64,000 bases of DNA from Alphaproteobacteria bacterium (GTDB lineage Bacteria > Pseudomonadota > Alphaproteobacteria > UBA828). The position numbers and the translations under genes were made by a program. The stretch's first letter is position 1. Each line of letters opens with the position of its first letter. The notes below the pieces were generated by a model. It saw only the letters and a program-made list of their open reading frames with translations, had not been told where the DNA came from and did no database searches. Where the stretch lies: contig JAJDUK010000063.1 of NCBI GenBank assembly GCA_022826665.1, forward strand, positions 124,001-188,000, written 5' to 3'. Positions 1 through 7,583 of the stretch are shown here, in pieces.

Positions 1-716
1 TTGCCGACACCCTCCGGCACTCGCCTCAGGTGGCAGGGAACGATCAGGCGATCGACCTCCGGGGGCTCGACGCCGGCCTTCGCGAGAGCCCGCGCGACCG
101 CCTGAGGCACCAGCTTCAACCAGCCTTCGTCGCGAATCCAGCGGTCTTCCCAGGCGTAGTCGTAGGCATCGCCGCTCGCGCGGAAATGGTCGATGAAGTC
201 TGCGGCGACGGTCGCGGAGCCGAGCAAGGTCGCGATCTCTCCCTCCGTGCCTACCTGGAGCGCCGCTGCCCCGTCGCCAGAGAGCATCTCCATCGGGCTG
301 CCCGCACGGGCCTTGCGTCTGTCGGCCGCCACCACGATCGCCTGCGTCCCCGCCGCCGCGGCGTCGAGCGCGCTCATAAGCGCGGTCGTCGAAGCCCGAA
401 GCGAGCCCGCCACGTCCATGGTGCGGAGGTCCCTCCCGAGATTCAGCGCCTCCGTGACGATGCCGGCGTTCTGGCGGACGGCGAATGGGTGCGTCGTCGA
501 TGCCAGAAACAGCGCCTGGACCGACGTAGCCGGGCCCATGTCGCGCGCCGCCTCGACGGCCATGGTCACCGTGTCCTCGTCCCAGCTACACATGGTGCGC
601 TCGCCGCGAGCCAGGCCGCGGAGCGAGGCGTCGAACCAGGTATTGGCGGCAGCAATCGCCGAGCGCTGGAGGCGTCGGCGCGGCAGATAGGCGCCGTAGG
701 CGGTGATGCCGGGCAC
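1..716 (-). CDS. HMG-CoA synthase / thiolase-fold protein, 3' end beyond the window
   Basis: About 238 residues are visible, and the gene runs off the left edge. It starts at GTG 716 (MPGITAYGAYLPRRRL), with CCGGAG a few bases upstream. The N-terminal glycine/tyrosine block and the later DRRKARAGSPME stretch resemble the HMG-CoA synthase/KAS III-like proteins that carry or accompany an OB-fold (DUF35) domain; no such domain is visible here. Where active enzymes keep the nucleophilic Cys, residues 101-110 read DVAGSLRAST, so no Cys is present and classical thiolase chemistry is doubtful. It is the last visible gene of the leftward liv operon. Together with the CoA ligase and acyl-CoA dehydrogenase nearby, it may handle an acyl-CoA intermediate (inference). 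Confidence 0.7.
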   Translation of the reverse strand, partial: MPGITAYGAYLPRRRLQRSAIAAANTWFDASLRGLARGERTMCSWDEDTVTMAVEAARDMGPATSVQALFLASTTHPFAVRQNAGIVTEALNLGRDLRTMDVAGSLRASTTALMSALDAAAAGTQAIVVAADRRKARAGSPMEMLSGDGAAALQVGTEGEIATLLGSATVAADFIDHFRASGDAYDYAWEDRWIRDEGWLKLVPQAVARALAKAGVEPPEVDRLIVPCHLRRVPEGVG

Positions 717-806
717 GCAGGAACTCCGGAGTTGGGCGGATACGCGACCTAGGGGCGGGGCATACTACACGGTCGCACCGGCAAGGCTAATCGGCCGGCG
801 GCCCAT

Positions 807-1517
807 TCAGAGGCCGAGGTAGGCCGCTCTGACGTTGTCGTCCTTGATCAGTTCGTTGGCCGGGCCCTGGAGCACGAGCGAGCCTTGCTCCAGCACGTAG
901 CCGTGGGAGGCGACGCTCAGCGCCAGCGCGGCATTCTGCTCCACCAGAACCACGCCGACGTTCTCGTCGACCGTGAGTACGCGGAGCGTCTCCATGATCC
1001 TCTGCTCGATCACCGGCGCAAGGCCGATGGAGGGCTCGTCCAGGAGCAGCAGCTTGGGGTCCGACATGAGGGCGCGGCCAAAGGCCAGCATCTGCTGCTC
1101 GCCGCCGCTCAGATCGCGCGCCAACTGGCGCCGGCGGTCCTTGAGAATGGGAAAGTGCTGGTAAATGCGGTCCAAGTCGCGGCGGATGGCCTTCCTGTCC
1201 TTACGCAGATAGGCGCCCACCATGAGGTTGTCGTAGACGCTGATACGCGGGAAGAGCTCGCGCCCCTCCGGTACGTGCGAGATTCCCATGCGCACGATGG
1301 CGGTGGGCGAGGCCGCGTCGATCCGCTCGCCGAGGAAGCGAATCTCGCCGGATTCCGGGCGGATCAGGCCCGAGATCGTCTTGAGCAGGGTCGTCTTGCC
1401 GGCGCCGTTGCTGCCGACGATGGTCGTGATCGTCCTCTCTTCCGCCGAGATCGACACCTCGGAGAGCGCCGAGATCAGGTCGTACTTGACCGTCAGTTCC
1501 TGGGTCTCAAGCATCAT
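807..1517 (-). CDS. livF: Branched-chain amino acid/amide ABC transporter ATPase LivF
   Basis: This 236-residue cytoplasmic ATPase powers a LivHM-type importer. Walker A is GSNGAGKTT at residues 35-43, the signature LSGGE is at 136-140, and LLLLDEP forms Walker B near 156-162; all are canonical. The length is normal for LivF. Two ATG codons (1517 and 1514) are possible starts. The 5' end overlaps the end of livG by 11 bp, so the two are translationally coupled. LivF-type importers carry branched-chain amino acids but also amides, urea and aromatic compounds, so the substrate cannot be read from this gene. Confidence 0.93.
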   Translation of the reverse strand: MMLETQELTVKYDLISALSEVSISAEERTITTIVGSNGAGKTTLLKTISGLIRPESGEIRFLGERIDAASPTAIVRMGISHVPEGRELFPRISVYDNLMVGAYLRKDRKAIRRDLDRIYQHFPILKDRRRQLARDLSGGEQQMLAFGRALMSDPKLLLLDEPSIGLAPVIEQRIMETLRVLTVDENVGVVLVEQNAALALSVASHGYVLEQGSLVLQGPANELIKDDNVRAAYLGL

Positions 1518-2277
1518 GGCGCGACTGCTTCCCGAGATAGGCCTCGATGACGGCCGGGTTGCTGGTCACTTCGTCCGCCGTGCCCTCGGCGATCTTCTCG
1601 CCGAAGTCGATCACGGTGATGAGCTCGCAGACGCTGAGCACGGAGCGCACGTCGTGCTCGACCAGGAGTATCGTGATGCCGTGGTCGCGCAGGCTCGCGA
1701 TCTTCTGGGCGACACTGATCTTCTCGGTCGGGTTGAGGCCGGCAAGCGGCTCGTCCAGCATCAAGAGCGTCGGCCGCACCGCGAGCGCGGTGGCGATCGA
1801 GAGCACCCGCTGCATACCGGCGGGCAGCAGGCGCGCGGTCGTCTCCGCATCGTCCGAGAGCGCCATGAAGTCCAGGATCCACTCGGTGCTCTCATCCACG
1901 CTTTCGAAATGAGGCAGATTCTCGAGGGAAGGCCGCGGCCTCGCCCCCCGGCGCCCGGAATGGACGTGATGGCCCATCGCCACGTTCTCGCGCACCGTCA
2001 TCTCGCGATAGATGCTGGTGAGCTGGAAGGTGCGGACGAGCCCGCGCTTGGCGATCTGGTGCGGACGCTTGCCCTTGATCGAGTGGCCCTGGAAGCGCAC
2101 GTCGCCGGAAGTGGGCTTTAGGAATCCGCTGATGAGGTGGAACATCGTGGTCTTGCCGGAGCCGTTCGGCCCGATGAGACCCCGAATTTGTCCCTCTGGA
2201 ATCTCGAAGGAGATCCCCTTCACGGCGGCGAGCTTGCCGAAGCGCTTGGCGACGTTATCGACTTCGAGGATCGCCAT
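1507..2277 (-). CDS. livG: Branched-chain amino acid/amide ABC transporter ATPase LivG
   Basis: This is a 256-residue ATPase that pairs with LivF. Walker A is GPNGSGKTT at residues 36-44, Walker B is LLMLDEP at about 171-177, and the H-loop lies in VEHDVRSV. The ABC signature is unusual. Residues 151-155 read LPAGM, where LivG proteins normally have LSYGQ, so the conserved Ser and Gln are both missing. One of the two ATP sites in the LivFG dimer may therefore be degenerate (inference). It starts 4 bp after the livM stop and overlaps livF. Confidence 0.92.
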   Translation of the reverse strand: MAILEVDNVAKRFGKLAAVKGISFEIPEGQIRGLIGPNGSGKTTMFHLISGFLKPTSGDVRFQGHSIKGKRPHQIAKRGLVRTFQLTSIYREMTVRENVAMGHHVHSGRRGARPRPSLENLPHFESVDESTEWILDFMALSDDAETTARLLPAGMQRVLSIATALAVRPTLLMLDEPLAGLNPTEKISVAQKIASLRDHGITILLVEHDVRSVLSVCELITVIDFGEKIAEGTADEVTSNPAVIEAYLGKQSRHDA

Positions 2278-2280
2278 CGC

Positions 2281-3306
2281 TCATCGCCTCTGCCGGGCGC
2301 CATTCGGCGGCCGGTCGCCGCGGCTCCGCCACCAGCGCCGTGCGCGGCGCAAGAGACGGATGATGACCATTTCCAGGCCGCCCTCCGCCAGCAGGATGAC
2401 GCCGAGGACGCTGACGCCCCAGAGCAGCGGAATCCACTGCGTGAAGTCGCGGAAAACCTCTTCCAGCGCGGTCAGGTAGAGCAGGCCGACCAGCGGCCCC
2501 CAGAAGGTGGTGATGCCGCCGACGATGGCCGCCGCCACCAGCTTGAACATGAGAACCGCGCTGAAATCCAACGGATTGATCAACCCGTTGAAGTTCGCGT
2601 AGAGCACGCCGCTGAAGCCCGCGACCACCGAACCCATGACGAAGGGGAGTGTCCTGAGCGCCCACGTGTTGATGCCGATGGATTCGGAAAGCTCCTCATT
2701 GGCGGCGACCGCCTTGATCGTGTGGCCGAGGCGCGAGAGGTCGAAGCGGTAGAGCAGGAGGCCGACGACCACGGCGAGCGCCAACGCCAGATAGTAGAAG
2801 CCGACGCTGTTACCGAAATCCATGCCCAGGATGGGCTCGGGCCGCGGGATGAACGAGATGCCGTAGGTGCCGCCAGTGATCCCGCTGAACTGCACGTAGC
2901 ACTGGCGTAGCGCTTCGCCCGCCGCAAAGGTGCTCAGGAAGAAGTAGTAGTGCCGGGTGCGCAGCACCGGATAGGCGATGATCATCGCGAAGGCGCCGGC
3001 GATCAGCGCGCCGAGGAAGAACGTCGCCCAGAACGACCAGGGCGTCTCCAGCGTCGTGAGGATCGCCGTCGTGTAGGCGCCGAGGCCCGCCGTTGATATA
3101 TGCGCGAACGACCAGCCGCCCATGGTCGTGATCAGCCGGTAACCCATCAACGAGACCGCGTTGATGGTGAAGAGCACCAGCACGCTCTGCCAGTAGACCG
3201 AGAGCGCGTGGGGCAATGCCACCAGCAGCGGCAGCGCGATGCCGGTGCCGATACAGGCCCGCAGGAAAATCCTGTTGGCCTGTCGGTTGGCGGCGCGGTT
3301 GATCAT
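2281..3306 (-). CDS. livM: Branched-chain amino acid/amide ABC transporter permease LivM
   Basis: This is a 341-residue inner-membrane permease with many hydrophobic segments, the first near residues 15-50. The EAA-type loop includes SIGINTWALRTLPFVMGSV near residues 220-240. The C-terminus is a short Arg-rich cytoplasmic tail. It overlaps the end of livH by 4 bp and is followed by livG, the classical livHMGF order. LivM and LivH form the membrane heterodimer. Confidence 0.92.
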   Translation of the reverse strand: MINRAANRQANRIFLRACIGTGIALPLLVALPHALSVYWQSVLVLFTINAVSLMGYRLITTMGGWSFAHISTAGLGAYTTAILTTLETPWSFWATFFLGALIAGAFAMIIAYPVLRTRHYYFFLSTFAAGEALRQCYVQFSGITGGTYGISFIPRPEPILGMDFGNSVGFYYLALALAVVVGLLLYRFDLSRLGHTIKAVAANEELSESIGINTWALRTLPFVMGSVVAGFSGVLYANFNGLINPLDFSAVLMFKLVAAAIVGGITTFWGPLVGLLYLTALEEVFRDFTQWIPLLWGVSVLGVILLAEGGLEMVIIRLLRRARRWWRSRGDRPPNGARQRR

Positions 3307-4166
3307 TCGCGCGCCCCGAGCAGCCCGCTCGGCAGGAAGGAAAGTACCAGCAGCATGATGATGGCGTCGACCATCGGCGCGAATTTGCCCGCGCCGAATG
3401 TCGTCATCAGCGTGTCGATGATGCCGAATAGGAAGGCGGCAACCACGGCGCCGGAAAGGCTGCCGATGCCGCCCACGATGATGATGATGAAGGCGCGCCA
3501 GAGCGCCTCGCCGCCCATGAACGGGCTGATGATGAGCACGCTGCCCATGAGCACGCCGGAAATCGCCGCCAGCGCCGAGCCCACGAACATGGTCGTGAGC
3601 GCGATATGGTTCATGCTGATGCCCTGCAGCATGGCGCCGGTTCGGTTCTGCGCGGTCGCGCGGACGGCGCGCCCGAGATCGGTGTGCATCAGGAAGAGAT
3701 AGAGGCCGCCCATCATCACGACGGTGAAGCCGAAGACCACCAGCCTCTGGATCGGCAGGACCATGCCCTCGAACAGGATGAAGCCCGGAAACGGCGCCGG
3801 GACAGACTGCCCCATTGGGCCGATGGCCTTCACCACCGCCACCTGGAGGACATAGGACAGCCCGAGCGTCGCCATGAATATCGAGAACGGCTGCTCCCGC
3901 AATCGATGGAAGATCGAGAGCTGAACCAGAATCCCCATGACGCCGACCACGCCTGCGGCGACAATCAGCGCGACAATGAAGGTCGCACCCGGAGGCAGGA
4001 TGCCGGTGAAGGCGTTGATCAACAGCCAGAGCGCGTAGCCGCCGAACATGTAGAACTCGCCATGCGCGAAGTTGATGGTGCGCATGACGCCAAAGACGAG
4101 CGCGAGCCCGACCGCGAAGGACACGTAGAAGGTGCTGAGAAAGATGATGTTGGCGACGATTTGCAT
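3303..4166 (-). CDS. livH: Branched-chain amino acid/amide ABC transporter permease LivH
   Basis: This 287-residue inner-membrane permease matches the LivH family. GLALVFGVMRTINFAHGEFY near residues 20-39 is the hallmark LivH N-terminal motif, and hydrophobic helices follow to the C-terminus. It is the first permease gene after the binding protein and is separated from it by a 172-bp gap holding a strong hairpin. It overlaps livM by 4 bp. Confidence 0.93.
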   Translation of the reverse strand: MQIVANIIFLSTFYVSFAVGLALVFGVMRTINFAHGEFYMFGGYALWLLINAFTGILPPGATFIVALIVAAGVVGVMGILVQLSIFHRLREQPFSIFMATLGLSYVLQVAVVKAIGPMGQSVPAPFPGFILFEGMVLPIQRLVVFGFTVVMMGGLYLFLMHTDLGRAVRATAQNRTGAMLQGISMNHIALTTMFVGSALAAISGVLMGSVLIISPFMGGEALWRAFIIIIVGGIGSLSGAVVAAFLFGIIDTLMTTFGAGKFAPMVDAIIMLLVLSFLPSGLLGARE

Positions 4167-4274
4167 GTCGTCTTGGCCGTTACGACCGCCTAAGGCCTAG
4201 CACCGTCGCCGCGCGCGGCAGGGCCGAGCGGGCCAGCCGCTCGCCGTATGCGCCTGCCGGGTATCGAAAATGGA

Positions 4275-4316
4275 CGGGCCGGGAACGACGCCGCACGCGA
4301 CGCGCTTCCCGGCCCG
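4275..4316 (-). promoter_or_regulatory. Intercistronic hairpin between the binding-protein and permease genes
   Basis: Arms CGGGCCGGGAA (4275-4285) and TTCCCGGCCCG (4306-4316) form an 11-bp perfect stem with a 20-nt loop. There is no clear U-run on the minus strand. The position suggests an mRNA-stabilising hairpin or partial terminator that keeps binding protein in excess over permease, as known in many ABC operons. That role is inferred. Confidence 0.6.
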
Positions 4317-4338
4317 CAAAACCAGCCGCTGGAGCGGC

Positions 4339-5628
4339 CTATCTGAATACTTGACCGCCTGCCTCGAGCACGGGCAGGGCAACGGCCATGTGCTGCTCCC
4401 ACCATGCGGCGTGGTCGAGGAGATGGTCGAGCACCAGATTGCCGTCCGCACCGAGGTTGTAGATCGGCAGCGGCGTCAGCAGGTGGTTGTTGGCGCCGTA
4501 AATCTCCTCACCACCCCAACGCGAGGGACCGAAGATCGGGTGATCGACGACCTCCGCGCCGAGCAAGGTCTTCATCACGACCTCGGAGTCGATGCTGGGC
4601 GACATCCTGATACCAGCCTCGATGGTGCCGATCGCGGCATAGCCGATCGGGGTGTAGGGCGACCACTGGTCTTCGCCGAACTGCTCCACGTAAGTGGTGT
4701 AGAGCTCGTGGCCCTTGGGGCTGAAGGACGCCTCGGAGGCTTCGAAGGCGTAGCCGAAGTACATCCGCCCGGCGAGCACCTCGGCGGGCACCCGCTTCAG
4801 GATGATCGGCATGGTGAAGCCTTCGGCGCAGTAGACGCCCTTGAAGCCGAGCTGCTCGACGGTCTCGACCATGATGGCGAGCTGCGCCGGCACGAAGCCG
4901 AGCTGACAGATCATGTCGGGCTCGGACGCCATCAGCGGCGTCAGCAGGCCGAGCATGTCCTTGGTGGCGTCCGGCGAATAGCTCTCGTTGTAGACGATCT
5001 CCGCCTGGTCCGGGTGCGCCGCGACGCCGGCCTCGAAATAGGCCTTGGCCGCGAGGCCGTAGGACGCGTCCGCCGTGATGATCGCGACCCGCTTCACATC
5101 CGGGTTGGCGGTGAGTGCGCGGCTCGCGACCAGCATGTAGGCCGCCGGCGATCCGGTGATGCCGCCGATAAGGTACGGGTGATCCTTGCTCAGATAGCCC
5201 GCGCCGTAGGACGTGGTGAGCACGTGGTGGTCGGTGGTCATCTGGGCGATCGCCTGCCTGCTGCCCGGTGTGAAGGTCTGCAGCATGAACTTGATGCCGT
5301 CGTCCAGGATGGCGCGACGGCCGGCCTTCAGCTCCTCGCCCGGGATGTAGCAGACGTTGTCGTACGCCTTGATCTCGATCATGTAGCGCTTGCCGTCGCC
5401 GGCGAGCAGACCGCCCTCGGCGTTGAGCTGATCCGCCCAGATCTGCATGCCACGGGTGATGGGAATCCCCCATTGCCCGCAATCGCCGGCCTGCGGCTGG
5501 ATCGCACCGACTTGGAGCGTCTCCTGTGCCGATGCCGTTTCGGTGGTGGCTGTTACGGCCATGCCCAAAGCGGCCGCACCGGCAACTGCCGACAATGCAA
5601 GCCTCGGAATGCCCCTAGTGTTCCTCAT
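4339..5628 (-). CDS. Periplasmic substrate-binding protein of the Liv-type ABC transporter
   Basis: This is a 429-residue type I periplasmic binding protein (Peripla_BP_6/LivK-like). The chosen start at 5628 (MRNTRGIPRL) has GGGAG nine bases upstream and gives a clean signal peptide with a cleavage region near TASAQ. The mature part opens with LQVGAIQPQAGDCGQWG and contains the typical NNHLLTPLPIYN near the C-terminus. It is the promoter-proximal gene of the liv operon. It is longer than LivK (about 370 residues), closer to the amide/urea and aromatic-compound binders, so its ligand need not be an amino acid. Confidence 0.88.
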   Translation of the reverse strand: MRNTRGIPRLALSAVAGAAALGMAVTATTETASAQETLQVGAIQPQAGDCGQWGIPITRGMQIWADQLNAEGGLLAGDGKRYMIEIKAYDNVCYIPGEELKAGRRAILDDGIKFMLQTFTPGSRQAIAQMTTDHHVLTTSYGAGYLSKDHPYLIGGITGSPAAYMLVASRALTANPDVKRVAIITADASYGLAAKAYFEAGVAAHPDQAEIVYNESYSPDATKDMLGLLTPLMASEPDMICQLGFVPAQLAIMVETVEQLGFKGVYCAEGFTMPIILKRVPAEVLAGRMYFGYAFEASEASFSPKGHELYTTYVEQFGEDQWSPYTPIGYAAIGTIEAGIRMSPSIDSEVVMKTLLGAEVVDHPIFGPSRWGGEEIYGANNHLLTPLPIYNLGADGNLVLDHLLDHAAWWEQHMAVALPVLEAGGQVFR

Positions 5629-5663
5629 AGTTCCCATCTCCCTACGTGTCAGAACCGCCATCG

Positions 5664-5692
5664 CTTTTAGAGACATTGCCGAGCCCCGTCAA
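5664..5692 (-). promoter_or_regulatory. Probable sigma-70 promoter of the liv operon
   Basis: On the minus strand TTGACG (5687-5692) and TAAAAG (5664-5669) are separated by 17 bp. Transcription would start near 5657, giving a leader of about 29 nt before the ATG at 5628. The -35 box lies inside the 14-bp palindrome at 5686-5699. Confidence 0.5.
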
Positions 5693-5699
5693 TTGACGG
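5686..5699. promoter_or_regulatory. 14-bp palindrome, candidate operator
   Basis: CCGTCAATTGACGG is a perfect palindrome in the 126-bp gap between the leftward liv operon and the rightward catabolic run. It overlaps the predicted -35 box of the liv promoter, as expected for a repressor or dual regulator site. No regulator gene lies in the adjacent island. Confidence 0.45.
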
Positions 5700-5754
5700 C
5701 GGTTGAACCGGCGGCGCGTTCATGGGATGGACAAATTCGACGATGGGGGAGGGG

Positions 5755-6390
5755 ATGAGCCGGGGCACAGAGAGCGAATTCAGCTTCCGCCTCATGACGG
5801 CAGACGATATTGGGCGGGTGCCGATCGGCTGCCAGGGCGGCGAAGCGGCTCTGAGGGCGCGGATCGCCGACGTGGGGTCTGCGGCCGTCCTCGCCTTCGA
5901 CGGCGCCCAGCATGTGGCGCAGCTCCAGTTCCGTCGCTACGACCGTGCGTGCCACTCGCCCAACGGCCTGTGGGACCCGCTCTACTGGGGCGAGTTCGGC
6001 GACGCCGCGCCTGCTCTGCCCGCCGATAGCCTCTCGATCTTCTGTTATCACGTGGGCCAGCTCGACGATTCCGAGCGCCGGGATGCGCGCTACCAGGGCC
6101 GGGGCCTCGGTGTAGCGCTCCTGGATTATCTGCTCACGTGGGCCGCCGGCGCCGGCTTCGCAGCGATCACGGCGAAGGCGACACCGCCGCACCGGGCAGT
6201 GATGGGTTTCATGGGTGGCCAGCCAGCGAGCGTCTATGAAGCGTGCGGCTTCGCGACCGAGGCGAGCTGGATTGACAGACAATTGCTCGATGTGGTCCAT
6301 GAGAAGGCGCTGGTGCCCGAGGGGACCGCGCCCGATGTCGCGGCGCGCGTCAGTCTGTGCGTGAAGCATCTCGCGGCGAAAGCCGAATAA
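5755..6390 (+). CDS. GNAT-family N-acetyltransferase
   Basis: From ATG 5755 (MSRGTESEFSFRL) the protein has 211 residues; ATG 5722 and 5743 are alternatives. GGGGGAGG sits immediately before 5755, rather close to it. The GNAT acetyl-CoA pyrophosphate-binding motif is YQGRGLGVALLDYL near residues 117-130, and VYEACGF near 161 is a GNAT motif B element. It is the first gene of the twelve-gene rightward run. Its acyl acceptor is unknown; detoxification or capping of an amine substrate is possible. Confidence 0.75.
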   Translation: MSRGTESEFSFRLMTADDIGRVPIGCQGGEAALRARIADVGSAAVLAFDGAQHVAQLQFRRYDRACHSPNGLWDPLYWGEFGDAAPALPADSLSIFCYHVGQLDDSERRDARYQGRGLGVALLDYLLTWAAGAGFAAITAKATPPHRAVMGFMGGQPASVYEACGFATEASWIDRQLLDVVHEKALVPEGTAPDVAARVSLCVKHLAAKAE

Positions 6391-6404
6391 TCTAGGGGAG
6401 GGGC

Positions 6405-7166
6405 ATGTCCAAGGTCATGATCGTTACGGGCGGCAGCCGCGGGATCGGCGCCGCCATTGCGCGGCTTGCCGGCGCCAAGGGCTACGATGTCGCCGTCAAC
6501 TACGCCCAGGCCAAGGATCGAGCGGAAGAGGTCGCGGCCGATATCGAGAAGGCCGGCCAACGCGCCATCGCCGTCCAGGCCGACATGGGCAAGGAAGGCG
6601 ACATCCTGCGGATGCTGGAAACGGTCGACAACGAGCTCGGGCCGGTCTCCGCCATCGTCAACAACGCCGCGATCGACTACGAGACGTTGATCCCCGACAT
6701 GACGTTGGAGGGGCTCGAGCGCGTCTTCGCCATCAACGTCTTCGGCCTCTTCGTCATCGCGCGCGAGGCCGTCACGCGCATGTCGACCAAGAACGGCGGC
6801 AGGGGCGGCTCCATCGTGAACGTGGGCTCCATCTCGGCCCGCTATGGCGGTCTGCCCAGCGATGTCCCCTACGCGTCCTCCAAGGGCGCCGTGGACTCGT
6901 TCACCAAGGGCCTGGCCCACGAATATGCCGAGCACGGCATCCGGGTGAACTGCGTGCGCCCCGGCCTCATCCTCACGGACATCTGGGAGCGTTCCATCGG
7001 GCCCGAGGCCGCCATTGCGCTCGGCAAGACCGGCTCGATGCTGAAGCGCATCGGCCAGCCCGAGGAAATCGCCACCATGGTACTGTGGCTCTGCTCGGAC
7101 GAGGCCTCCTACGTCACCGCGGCGATCTACGATGTCGACGGGGGGCGCGGCAACAGGCCGGCATGA
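6405..7166 (+). CDS. SDR-family NAD(P)-dependent oxidoreductase
   Basis: This is a 253-residue classical short-chain dehydrogenase. The cofactor motif TGGSRGIG is at residues 8-15, NNAA near 86-89, catalytic Ser142, and Tyr156/Lys160 in YASSK. The C-terminus has DVDGGRG instead of the usual DGG-hydrophobic ending. AGGGGAGGGGC directly precedes the ATG. It lies 14 bp after the acetyltransferase gene. The substrate is not identifiable; a hydroxyl/keto step on the island's substrate is likely (inference). Confidence 0.88.
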   Translation: MSKVMIVTGGSRGIGAAIARLAGAKGYDVAVNYAQAKDRAEEVAADIEKAGQRAIAVQADMGKEGDILRMLETVDNELGPVSAIVNNAAIDYETLIPDMTLEGLERVFAINVFGLFVIAREAVTRMSTKNGGRGGSIVNVGSISARYGGLPSDVPYASSKGAVDSFTKGLAHEYAEHGIRVNCVRPGLILTDIWERSIGPEAAIALGKTGSMLKRIGQPEEIATMVLWLCSDEASYVTAAIYDVDGGRGNRPA

Positions 7167-7215
7167 GCGGAGCGCGCGCGGGTAACGAACGACCGATTAC
7201 GTTGGGAGGGAGCCG

Positions 7216-7554
7216 ATGAGCGGCATCAAGGTCATGAGTTTGGGCGACGCGGAGGTTTACGAGGACGAGACCGTCATCAGCCGTCGCCTCGTCCGCAGCG
7301 CGCACGGGTCGGAGGAGATGTCGCTCAACGTCTCGACCCTGAAGGAAGGCATGGAAGACCCGGACTGCGTCTATGCCGACTACGACGAGATCGTCTACGT
7401 CCTGAGCGGCACCGCGGAGTTGACCATCGACGGCGAAACGCAGACGGTGGGCAAGGGAACCGCCTTCTACGTCCCGCGCGGGGCCTCTTACGGCTACAAG
7501 GTGATCGAGGGACCCAATGACGTGATCGCGGTGTTCACGCCGGCCAAGACCTAG
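7216..7554 (+). CDS. Small cupin-domain protein
   Basis: This 112-residue single-domain cupin has a GGAGGG ribosome-binding site upstream of its ATG. Cupin motif 1 is around EIVYVLSGTAELTIDGE (residues 57-73), and PRGASYGYKV (residues 89-98) occupies motif 2. The metal-binding His cluster of motif 1 is largely missing, so it may bind a ligand without catalysis. It sits between an SDR and a hydantoinase-B-like gene and is only 29 bp from the latter. Confidence 0.8.
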   Translation: MSGIKVMSLGDAEVYEDETVISRRLVRSAHGSEEMSLNVSTLKEGMEDPDCVYADYDEIVYVLSGTAELTIDGETQTVGKGTAFYVPRGASYGYKVIEGPNDVIAVFTPAKT

Positions 7555-7583
7555 CGATGCCGCACGAGGCGGGAGGAAAGCGA

